Source: Promethearchaeota archaeon (lineage in GTDB: Archaea > Asgardarchaeota > Lokiarchaeia > Sigynarchaeales > SOKP01). From it: DNA of 11,982 bases. The stretch lies in the NCBI GenBank assembly GCA_016839845.1, contig JAEOTL010000220.1, positions 1-11,982 on the forward strand, written 5' to 3'. Of the stretch, positions 6,488 through 11,982 are shown piece by piece. The position numbers and the translations under genes were made by a program. The stretch's first letter is position 1; each line of letters begins with the position of its first letter. The notes under the pieces are model-generated. The model did not search any database, was not told where the DNA came from, and saw only the letters and a list, made by a program, of their open reading frames with translations.

Positions 6488-7229
6488 AGATGAATTATTA
6501 CGTAATGATTACTCATTTGAACAAGCAGAACTAATTCAGAAGAAGTTCCAAGCCCTAATTGAAAACTCACCAGAAAAAGAAACTCTAGATATAAATCATG
6601 TAAAAATTATTGCTGGAGTAGATATCTCTTATTATGATAAGGATGATAGAGAAATTGGGGTTGCTTGCGCGGTAAATTGGGATATAAATGAAAGGAAATT
6701 AGATGAAATGTCATTTAATAGTGATATAATAACGTTTTCCTATAAACCAGGATTGTTAGGCTTTCGGGAGGGTAAACTACTCGCGAGGGTTATTTCTAAA
6801 CTTCAAACCCAACCAGATCTTGTGATGGTTGATGGACATGGAAAAATCCACCCTAGGAGATTTGGAGAGGCTGTACACCTTGGTTATGCCCTCAATATTC
6901 CTACAATAGGTGTAGCTAAACAACCCTATATTGGATTTTCTACGTGGAAAGAAATTGAGAGAACAAAAGAAAATAAAACACTTGTGTGGGCTAAAAATCC
7001 TAATATCATATCAGATTATTCTTTCAATGAAAAATTAGGATATGCTGTTTGCTTAAGAGATGACACTAGACCCGTGTTTATAAGTGAAGGATATAAGATA
7101 GAACTTGATGATGCTGTTTCAATATGTCTAGCTACTTCAGGTGACCATCGACTACCTGAACCACTATATTTAGCGGATAAATTTTCTCGAGAAAAAGTCA
7201 AAAATAATATTATTGGGAGAATTCTTTAA
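6477..7229 (+). CDS. nfi: Endonuclease V (deoxyinosine-specific repair)
   Basis: This 250-residue protein carries all the endonuclease V blocks: AGVDISYY (46-53, metal ligand D49), PGLLGFRE (91-98, catalytic E98 with the tyrosine wedge position Y89 just before), VDGHGKIHPRRFG (118-130, D119), IPTIGVAK (141-148), and RLPEPLYLAD near the end (225-234). The enzyme cuts the second phosphodiester bond 3' of deoxyinosine in DNA, starting repair of deaminated adenine; some homologues prefer inosine in RNA. The start ATG 6477 overlaps the oxidoreductase stop by 11 bases, so translation is probably coupled. The N-terminal extension of about 40 residues is helical and normal for archaeal forms. The 3' end overlaps the convergent coiled-coil gene by 20 bases. 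All three acidic catalytic residues are present, so it is likely active. Confidence 0.96.
   Translation: MTFKDELLRNDYSFEQAELIQKKFQALIENSPEKETLDINHVKIIAGVDISYYDKDDREIGVACAVNWDINERKLDEMSFNSDIITFSYKPGLLGFREGKLLARVISKLQTQPDLVMVDGHGKIHPRRFGEAVHLGYALNIPTIGVAKQPYIGFSTWKEIERTKENKTLVWAKNPNIISDYSFNEKLGYAVCLRDDTRPVFISEGYKIELDDAVSICLATSGDHRLPEPLYLADKFSREKVKNNIIGRIL
7192..7204 (-). terminator. Possible terminator of the coiled-coil gene, inside endonuclease V
   Basis: On the minus strand, just after the stop of the coiled-coil gene, TTTTTGACTTTTT is formed by the last sense codons of endonuclease V. Two T5 runs are a weak archaeal termination signal. On the opposite strand, T5 at 7232-7236 lies just after the endonuclease V stop and could end the plus-strand operon. 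Confidence 0.3.
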
Positions 7230-8463
7230 GTATTTTTAACGCAAGCTCTCTTACGTCAACATCTGGATCCCTTGAGAGTTCTTTTAACAATTCTATAAAT
7301 TCTCTTTCTTCAAAATCAAATTTGCTTAAGGCTTTAATCAAATTATACCGAATAAGCCAATCTTTATCATGCACTAAATCGAGAAAAGCTTCATAAACCT
7401 TTTTATCCTTAATCTCGCTTAAAATTCTTATTGCTATTCGTTTTGTTTCCATCTTAGGATCATTCAGATATCTTATGAGAGTATCTATCACAAGTTGTTT
7501 ACTTGAATCATTTAAAAGATGGTACATTTTCTTAAAAAGAGTAATTTGAAAGGTTCTAGGAAAATTGAAAGCAACTGGGTGCGAATTTTTCTCATTATAA
7601 ACATAATCGATCTTCTCCTTTTTTAATTCTGCAAGTTTAGTTATTAGCTCCTTATTTTCATTTTGATATTCTGATAATTCTCCTTTTAGTCTGATAATTT
7701 CTTGAGAAGTTGTTTCTAAAGTTTTTGTAATTCCCGTTTTTTCTTCTAATTCACGTTGCAGGAATTGTAGTTGAGAGTTATAGTCTTCTAGTTCCATTGT
7801 TAATGCTTCAACTTTGTTATTTGCTGTCTCAAGGGCTTCTGAATTCGATGCTTCGATGCGTTCCTCCATTTGGGTTCTGACCGATTCAATTTCAACTCTC
7901 AAAAGTCCATTTTCTTCCATTAATTGAAAATTCAAACGTTTAATATTCACCATTTCTTCATTTTCTTCCATCTGAGCTTGATTGGATTCTTCCAGCGCTG
8001 TTTTCTCCATGTTTAGTGTATTAAGCTGATTCTGTAAATTATCAATCTCATTCCGATAAGTATCGCACTCTTCAGATAACTTAAAGATTACCTCTTGAGC
8101 TTGAAGTAATTTATTATTTTCTTGAGGAAGTATAACTTGGTTTTCAGGTTGGTCCAACTGTGTAGTTAAATTATCAATTTGACCATTTAATCCTTCTAAT
8201 TGTTCATCTCTATCTGCAATTTCTTTTCTTTGTGATGCTATAATCTCTTTTAGTATATCTACTTCTCCAGGTAAGTCTATTTGAGTAATAACGGGATGAA
8301 CTCCTTGTTCTTCAATCTGCTTTTGTTGATCTTTTATCGTCAGTTTCAATCGGTTAATTTCTTCTTTCAATGCGTTTATATTTAATTCTAGCTCAGTTCG
8401 AGTTTCCGTTTCTTTTTCAACTGTATCTATTAGATCCTTCAATTCCTTCGTCTTAAGTTTCAC
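7210..8463 (-). CDS. Segmented coiled-coil protein with C-terminal HEAT-like repeats
   Basis: The 417-residue product has about 290 residues of heptad-patterned, Glu/Lys/Gln/Asn-rich coiled coil, interrupted at two proline-containing points (around residues 56-66 and near 105-112), then a short linker (about 294-320), then a compact helical domain at 318-417. That domain reads as about three helix pairs with the D-P/D-x-x-x-R spacing of HEAT or PBS-lyase-type repeats (NDPKMETKRIAIRIL, HDKDWLIRYNLIKAL, RDPDVDVRELALKIL). It has no signal peptide or membrane helix. The architecture suggests a rod with a protein-binding head, as in scaffold or cytoskeleton-associated proteins; the partner is unknown. 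The start is GTG at 8463, preceded by GAGG only two bases away; no ATG occurs in frame until about residue 150. A TATA-like box lies about 38-49 bases upstream. Coiled coils attract false homology to SMC and myosin; no ATPase head is present. Confidence 0.85.
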   Translation of the reverse strand: MKLKTKELKDLIDTVEKETETRTELELNINALKEEINRLKLTIKDQQKQIEEQGVHPVITQIDLPGEVDILKEIIASQRKEIADRDEQLEGLNGQIDNLTTQLDQPENQVILPQENNKLLQAQEVIFKLSEECDTYRNEIDNLQNQLNTLNMEKTALEESNQAQMEENEEMVNIKRLNFQLMEENGLLRVEIESVRTQMEERIEASNSEALETANNKVEALTMELEDYNSQLQFLQRELEEKTGITKTLETTSQEIIRLKGELSEYQNENKELITKLAELKKEKIDYVYNEKNSHPVAFNFPRTFQITLFKKMYHLLNDSSKQLVIDTLIRYLNDPKMETKRIAIRILSEIKDKKVYEAFLDLVHDKDWLIRYNLIKALSKFDFEEREFIELLKELSRDPDVDVRELALKILKEFSQ

Positions 8464-8500
8464 ATCCTCTCAATTTTTCGCTTCAAGAAAAAAGCGTGTT

Positions 8501-8512
8501 AAATATAATATT
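8501..8512 (-). promoter_or_regulatory. TATA-like box before the coiled-coil gene
   Basis: On the minus strand TAATATTATATT lies 38-49 bases before the GTG start, giving a predicted leader of roughly 15-20 bases. The leader also contains a short hairpin (CGCTT at 8492-8496 pairing with AAGCG at 8479-8483 across a T-rich loop), close before the start codon. Confidence 0.35.
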
Positions 8513-8581
8513 ATCAATTACATCTAAAAATCTTTAGGATACTTATCAAATTTTACTTAATAAAAAGTTTGGAGAAATTAT

Positions 8582-8590
8582 AAAAAAAAA
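8582..8590 (-). terminator. Poly-T terminator after the cyclophilin gene
   Basis: Nine A on the plus strand, thus nine T on the coding strand, begin 14 bases after the cyclophilin stop. This is a clear archaeal-type terminator and separates the cyclophilin gene from the downstream coiled-coil gene, which has its own TATA-like box. Confidence 0.6.
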
Positions 8591-8603
8591 GGGAAGGTGA
8601 AAA

Positions 8604-9080
8604 TTACGCCACTTTTATTTCAATAATTTTATCTCCTTGAGCAATAGAATTAACAATGGCTTGATCGTTTCCACTGATTACTTCCCCAAAGATCGTATGG
8701 TTATTATTTAGATGAGGTGTTGGAACGTGTGTTATAAAGAATTGAGAACCATTTGTGTTTTTTCCCGAGTTTGCCATAGCTAAAATCCCTGATTTATTGA
8801 ATTTCCTCCCTGATTGAAATTCATCTTCAAATGGATATACAACATCGGTTCCTTTAAAAGGAAATGAATTAATCCCCTTTTTCGTTGGACCATGATAACC
8901 TGTCCCTGTTGGGCACCCACCTTGAATCATAAAGTTGGCAATCACTCGATGAAATAACAATCCGTCATAATAACCTTGTTTGGCTAGAAATAAGAAACTG
9001 GCAACTGTTAAGGGAGCATCCTCATCAAATAGATTAAGATTTATTTCCCCCTTACTAGTCACCATCACAATTTTCGTCAT
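8604..9080 (-). CDS. Cyclophilin-type peptidyl-prolyl cis-trans isomerase
   Basis: This 158-residue cytoplasmic protein is a single-domain cyclophilin. It has the active-site block FHRVIANFMIQGG (43-55) with catalytic R45, the GSQFFITH block (111-118), and the HTIFGEVISG block (128-137). The position of the tryptophan that binds cyclosporin in human cyclophilin A appears to be histidine here (in PTPHLNNNH), a change common in prokaryotic cyclophilins and expected to weaken drug binding without removing isomerase activity. It catalyses proline isomerisation during protein folding. No signal peptide is present. ATG at 9080 starts the conserved MTKIVMVTSKGEI strand. It stands alone, with a TATA-like box about 25 bases upstream and a poly-T terminator downstream. 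Confidence 0.96.
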   Translation of the reverse strand: MTKIVMVTSKGEINLNLFDEDAPLTVASFLFLAKQGYYDGLLFHRVIANFMIQGGCPTGTGYHGPTKKGINSFPFKGTDVVYPFEDEFQSGRKFNKSGILAMANSGKNTNGSQFFITHVPTPHLNNNHTIFGEVISGNDQAIVNSIAQGDKIIEIKVA

Positions 9081-9098
9081 AGTTATTCAAAATTAAGG

Positions 9099-9110
9099 AT
9101 ATTTTTTATC
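9099..9110 (-). promoter_or_regulatory. TATA box of the cyclophilin gene
   Basis: On the minus strand GATAAAAAATAT lies 19-30 bases before the ATG at 9080. This spacing predicts a leaderless or nearly leaderless transcript, in agreement with the lack of a Shine-Dalgarno sequence. Confidence 0.45.
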
Positions 9111-9162
9111 TTTTTTCTCTTTTGTACATGAATAGTGCTCTTCTATGAAAAATTTAAAAGGA

Positions 9163-9187
9163 ATTATATTATAAAGATTTTATACAC
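9163..9187 (+). promoter_or_regulatory. TATA-like region before the acyl-CoA synthetase gene
   Basis: Two overlapping candidates are present: TTATATTATAA at 9164-9174 and TTTATACAC at 9179-9187. The first would start transcripts near 9198 and the second near 9208-9212. Both are upstream of ATG 9220; the second would leave little or no leader for the alternative TTG start at 9208. Confidence 0.4.
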
Positions 9188-9219
9188 AATTTTAATTAAA
9201 AAACACCTTGAATACAAAG

Positions 9220-11370
9220 ATGGCAACAAATGATATATCATTCTTCTTTGAACCAAAAAGTATTGCCATAATTGGTGCGAGTGATACTCCTGGAAAAGTA
9301 GGTAATACAGTTACTAATAATATTATCAATAGTGGATTTAAAGGTAAAATATTCCCCATAAATCCAAGGGCTAAAGAAATATGTAAAATTCCGTGCTATG
9401 GGAGTATTCTAGATGTAGAAGATGAAGTTGATATTGCGATTTTTGTTATTCCCGGAAAGTTGGTAAATCAAGCAGCAGAGGAATGTGGAAAAAAAGGAGT
9501 TAAAGGATTGGTCATCATCTCTGCAGGATTTAAGGAGATTGGGGGAGAAGGTGTAGAACGAGAAGAGGGACTAGTCGAGATTGGGAAGAAATACAATATG
9601 AGGATCTTAGGACCCAATTGCCTAGGATTAATATGCCTAAATTATAACGGTTCATTTGCAGCTGAGACTCCAAAAAAAGGGGGAATTGCGATGATTTCTC
9701 AATCTGGAGCTATGTTAACAGGCATGATGGACTATTCGATGAACCAAACTTTTGGATTTTCTTGTAATATTAGCCTTGGTAATAAAGCTGATCTAGGGGC
9801 CGTGGATTTCATAAACTACCTCGCAGACGATGATAATACTGAAGTTATTCTATGCTATTTAGAAAGTATTAAGGATGGACAAAGATTTTTAGAAGTTTTA
9901 CCAAAAGCCACAAGAAAAAAACCAATTGTAATTTTAAAATCTGGAGTAAGTGAAGCAGGTGCTAGAGCAGCATCCAGCCATACTGGTGCATTAGCGGGAG
10001 CAGACATAGCGTATGATTTAACATTTGAAAAATGTGGAGTGATCAGAGCAAAAACGATAGAAGATTTATTTGATTATGGTGAAATATTCTTGTATCAACC
10101 CGTTCCGAAAGAAAATTCTTTTGCCATCATAACAAATGCAGGAGGGCCGGGTATCGTTGCAACAGATGCATTTGAACGAGAGAGTTTAAAATTCGCAGGA
10201 TTCTCAGAACCAATTCTGCATGCACTAAGAGAAAAACTCCCATTAGAAGCAGCTATTTTTAACCCAATTGATATTGTAGGAGATGCCACACCAGATAGAT
10301 ATGAATTTACAATTAAAACTGTTTTTGGAATTAATAGTAACCAAAATTTTGGGAAAATTACCACCCAGGGAGCCTTAATTATCGTTACTCCACAAGCCCA
10401 AACAGAGCCCACTAAAGTTGCTAAAATCATTCATAATATATCATCTAAGCACTTAAAGGATAAACCAATTGTATGTTCTTTTATAGGAGGAAAAAATATC
10501 GCAGAGGGACGAGAATTTCTAAAACAACACCAGATCCCTTGCTACAATTTCCCAGATAGAGCAGCACATTCATTGAAAACCCTAATCAAGCGTGGTGAAT
10601 ATTTAAAATCTACCCCTCTCTATGAAAAAGAGATACCCAAATTTAGAGTTAAAAAGAAGAGAGTTGAAGAAATTTTCGCTGATGTTAGAAAGGATGGGAG
10701 GACTGTTTTGTTGAGTTACGAAACAAGTGAAATCTTTGATTGTTATGGAATTAAATCACCTAAATCCCGATTAGCTCAAACACCCAGACAGGCAATGAAA
10801 CTTATTACAGAGATAGGAAAGTCTGTTATGAAGATTTCATCTCCCAATATTATCCATAAAACAGATGTGGGAGGAATTTTATTGAATATCGAGACTGAGC
10901 AAGATGCATTTGAAGCATACATTCAAATCGTTAAAAATGCTAAGAAATTCGGACCCCAGAATGCAAAAATCTATGGTGTTGAAGTACAAGAAATGATTGA
11001 CTTTAAAAGTGAATCTAAAGTTAATGAAATCATAATAGGGATGTCCGGAGATCCACAATTTGGGCCACTTCTTATGTTTGGGACGGGCGGAATTTATGCA
11101 AATTTTATGCAAGATGTCGCATTTACCTTAGCTCATAAATTTACTAAAGAAGATGCCCAGAAGTTAATTGAGAGTACTAAAATTTATAATCTCCTTCATG
11201 GTGTAAGAGGTGAAGTCCCTTCAGATCTTGAGGCTATTGTGGATGTTCTTCTTAGACTTTCTCAACTTGTAAATGATTTTCCAGAAATCGTGGAGTTAGA
11301 TATTAATCCTCTTTTAGCTTTTGTAAAAGGATATAGTGCTGTTGATATAAAAATCACAATAAGTAGATAA
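9220..11370 (+). CDS. acd: ADP-forming acyl-CoA (acetyl-CoA) synthetase, fused alpha-beta
   Basis: From ATG 9220 the protein has 716 residues. It converts acetyl-CoA (or another acyl-CoA) plus ADP and phosphate to the acid, CoA and ATP, the main substrate-level phosphorylation step of acetate-forming archaea. The order is CoA-binding Rossmann domain (about 5-130, with IIGASDTPGKVG at 17-28), two succinyl-CoA-ligase-like domains (about 150-460) including SSHTGALAGAD with the phosphorylated H254, then a linker and ATP-grasp domain (about 498-716) with the second phosphohistidine candidate in IIHKTDVGG (H546) and the block DPQFGPLLMFGTGGIY. In Pyrococcus alpha and beta are separate subunits; here they are one chain. 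A TTG at 9208 would add MNTK and is a less likely start. The gene is followed 58 bases later by a P-loop protein on the same strand. Acetyl-CoA specificity is likely but cannot be proved; aryl- and branched-chain paralogues exist. Confidence 0.94.
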   Translation: MATNDISFFFEPKSIAIIGASDTPGKVGNTVTNNIINSGFKGKIFPINPRAKEICKIPCYGSILDVEDEVDIAIFVIPGKLVNQAAEECGKKGVKGLVIISAGFKEIGGEGVEREEGLVEIGKKYNMRILGPNCLGLICLNYNGSFAAETPKKGGIAMISQSGAMLTGMMDYSMNQTFGFSCNISLGNKADLGAVDFINYLADDDNTEVILCYLESIKDGQRFLEVLPKATRKKPIVILKSGVSEAGARAASSHTGALAGADIAYDLTFEKCGVIRAKTIEDLFDYGEIFLYQPVPKENSFAIITNAGGPGIVATDAFERESLKFAGFSEPILHALREKLPLEAAIFNPIDIVGDATPDRYEFTIKTVFGINSNQNFGKITTQGALIIVTPQAQTEPTKVAKIIHNISSKHLKDKPIVCSFIGGKNIAEGREFLKQHQIPCYNFPDRAAHSLKTLIKRGEYLKSTPLYEKEIPKFRVKKKRVEEIFADVRKDGRTVLLSYETSEIFDCYGIKSPKSRLAQTPRQAMKLITEIGKSVMKISSPNIIHKTDVGGILLNIETEQDAFEAYIQIVKNAKKFGPQNAKIYGVEVQEMIDFKSESKVNEIIIGMSGDPQFGPLLMFGTGGIYANFMQDVAFTLAHKFTKEDAQKLIESTKIYNLLHGVRGEVPSDLEAIVDVLLRLSQLVNDFPEIVELDINPLLAFVKGYSAVDIKITISR

Positions 11371-11372
11371 TA

Positions 11373-11386
11373 ATTTATAAAATACA
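11373..11386 (+). promoter_or_regulatory. Possible internal promoter before the P-loop protein
   Basis: ATTTATAAAATACA lies just after the acyl-CoA synthetase stop and about 43-56 bases before the ATG at 11429. It resembles an archaeal TATA box and would give a leader of about 20 bases. The gene could therefore be transcribed alone as well as from the upstream promoter. The gap is otherwise purine-rich, with GGGAAG at 11420-11425 as a weak ribosome-binding site. Confidence 0.3.
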
Positions 11387-11428
11387 AAATTTATTAAACA
11401 ATCAGAAAGAAAACAAAAAGGGAAGAAA

Positions 11429-11982
11429 ATGACAAAGACATTTTATTTGAGTTCCTTAGAAGAACGAGCTGGAAAAAGTTTTGTGTCAATTGGCTTTATC
11501 CAAAAGTTAAAAAAACTAGGAAAGAAATTTGCCTATTTTAAACCGATTGGGGTACCGATTGCTGCATTTACAAACAAGGCGGACCCTGATGTGGGGTTTA
11601 TCTTAAACACCGTGTACAAAACTGATCATCCTTATGATTATATCTCTCCAGCTTCCATTCCTGATGCGTATTATATTGATTTGGTGGATGCGAATAAGAA
11701 AGAAGAATACTTAAAAAAAATTAAAACTGCTTATGACACTATAGCAAAAGATGTTGATTATGTTGTAGTTGAGGGTAATCCAAGTATAAGGAAATTTGTC
11801 AGAGTAGGAATTGATGATGTGAGTATCGCGCAAGCGTTAGGAATTCACCAATTAATATTTATTTCTACAGAATCCTCAGATCGGTGCATTGATAATATTT
11901 TCTTTACGAAAAAATATTTTGAATCCCGAAATATAGGGCTTTTAGGCATTCTTTTTAATAAAATTGAATTTGAGTATATCGC
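11429..11982 (+). CDS. BioD-like P-loop protein (phosphotransacetylase N-terminal type), 3' truncated by window
   Basis: The first 184 codons are visible and the frame is open to the window edge. The start MTKTFYLSSLEERAGKSFVSIG has a P-loop-like GKS (residues 15-17) in the position used by dethiobiotin-synthetase-like NTPases, followed by a helix and the strand FAYFKPIGV (34-42). A segment DPDVGFILNTVY (52-63) and the strand-loop YVVVEGNPS (111-119) with a Walker B-like VVVEG complete the pattern of the BioD-like (AAA_26) domain, which is known alone with a DRTGG domain in archaea and as the N-terminal part of long bacterial phosphotransacetylases. A DRTGG domain would be expected beyond the edge. 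It probably acts beside the acyl-CoA synthetase, perhaps as a nucleotide-dependent regulator; it is not evidence for phosphotransacetylase activity. The glycine-rich part of the P-loop is reduced (EERAGKS). Confidence 0.8.
   Translation, partial: MTKTFYLSSLEERAGKSFVSIGFIQKLKKLGKKFAYFKPIGVPIAAFTNKADPDVGFILNTVYKTDHPYDYISPASIPDAYYIDLVDANKKEEYLKKIKTAYDTIAKDVDYVVVEGNPSIRKFVRVGIDDVSIAQALGIHQLIFISTESSDRCIDNIFFTKKYFESRNIGLLGILFNKIEFEYI

Noticed and set aside
8464..8603. A search for a small RNA gene or small protein between the coiled-coil and cyclophilin genes.
   Set aside because: The gap is explained by a poly-T terminator, a TATA-like box and a short leader; there is no stable long hairpin or plausible reading frame.
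10095..10430. A 111-codon minus-strand open frame inside the acyl-CoA synthetase gene.
   Set aside because: The opposite strand encodes conserved domain sequence throughout; the frame is a by-product of codon use.
1..11982. CRISPR arrays, insertion sequences, prophage or defence genes.
   Set aside because: No regularly spaced repeats, transposase or integrase motifs, terminal inverted repeats or tRNA-linked attachment sites were seen; almost all long frames are ordinary chromosomal genes with similar base composition.

Overview
The window looks like chromosomal DNA from a low-GC anaerobic archaeon. The reasons are gene content and signals: a heterodisulfide reductase HdrC-HdrB pair, a single-chain ADP-forming acyl-CoA synthetase followed by a BioD-like P-loop protein, CooC and HypC nickel-enzyme accessory proteins, AT-rich TATA-like boxes about 25-30 bases before several start codons, poly-T runs after genes, and mostly leaderless or weakly Shine-Dalgarno-led starts. 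The mix of hydrogen/CO2-type enzymes with ADP-forming acetate production and a long coiled-coil/HEAT protein would fit an Asgard (Promethearchaeota) or similar acetogenic lineage. That placement is inference; no rRNA or lineage marker lies in the window.

Layout. Positions 3-1009 hold the end of an operon: the hdrC 3' end and complete hdrB, closed by a T-rich terminator. Positions 1207-2587 hold an unrecognised soluble protein facing a four-helix membrane protein. Positions 2744-4416 hold hypC, a small flavodoxin-like protein and, on the minus strand, a CooC-type ATPase. Positions 4579-7229 form a tight plus-strand operon: an acetoacetate-decarboxylase-fold protein, a Gfo/Idh/MocA oxidoreductase whose true N-terminus requires a non-standard ATA start, and endonuclease V. 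Positions 7210-9080 hold two minus-strand genes, a coiled-coil/HEAT-repeat protein that overlaps the end of endonuclease V, and a cyclophilin. Positions 9220-11982 hold the ADP-forming acyl-CoA synthetase and a BioD-like P-loop protein cut by the window edge.

How the genes may work together. HdrB/HdrC would move electrons between thiol/disulfide and iron-sulfur partners; HypC would serve a [NiFe] hydrogenase and CooC a nickel CO dehydrogenase encoded elsewhere; the acyl-CoA synthetase would turn acetyl-CoA into acetate and ATP. This is consistent with Wood-Ljungdahl-type or fermentative acetate metabolism. The enzymes themselves (hydrogenase, CODH/ACS) are not in the window, so the link rests on accessory genes.

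I found no rRNA, tRNA, CRISPR array, insertion sequence, phage gene or recognisable defence system. The most notable observations are the missing standard start codon of the oxidoreductase, the convergent overlap with terminators buried in the opposing genes, and two proteins that I cannot assign to a named family.
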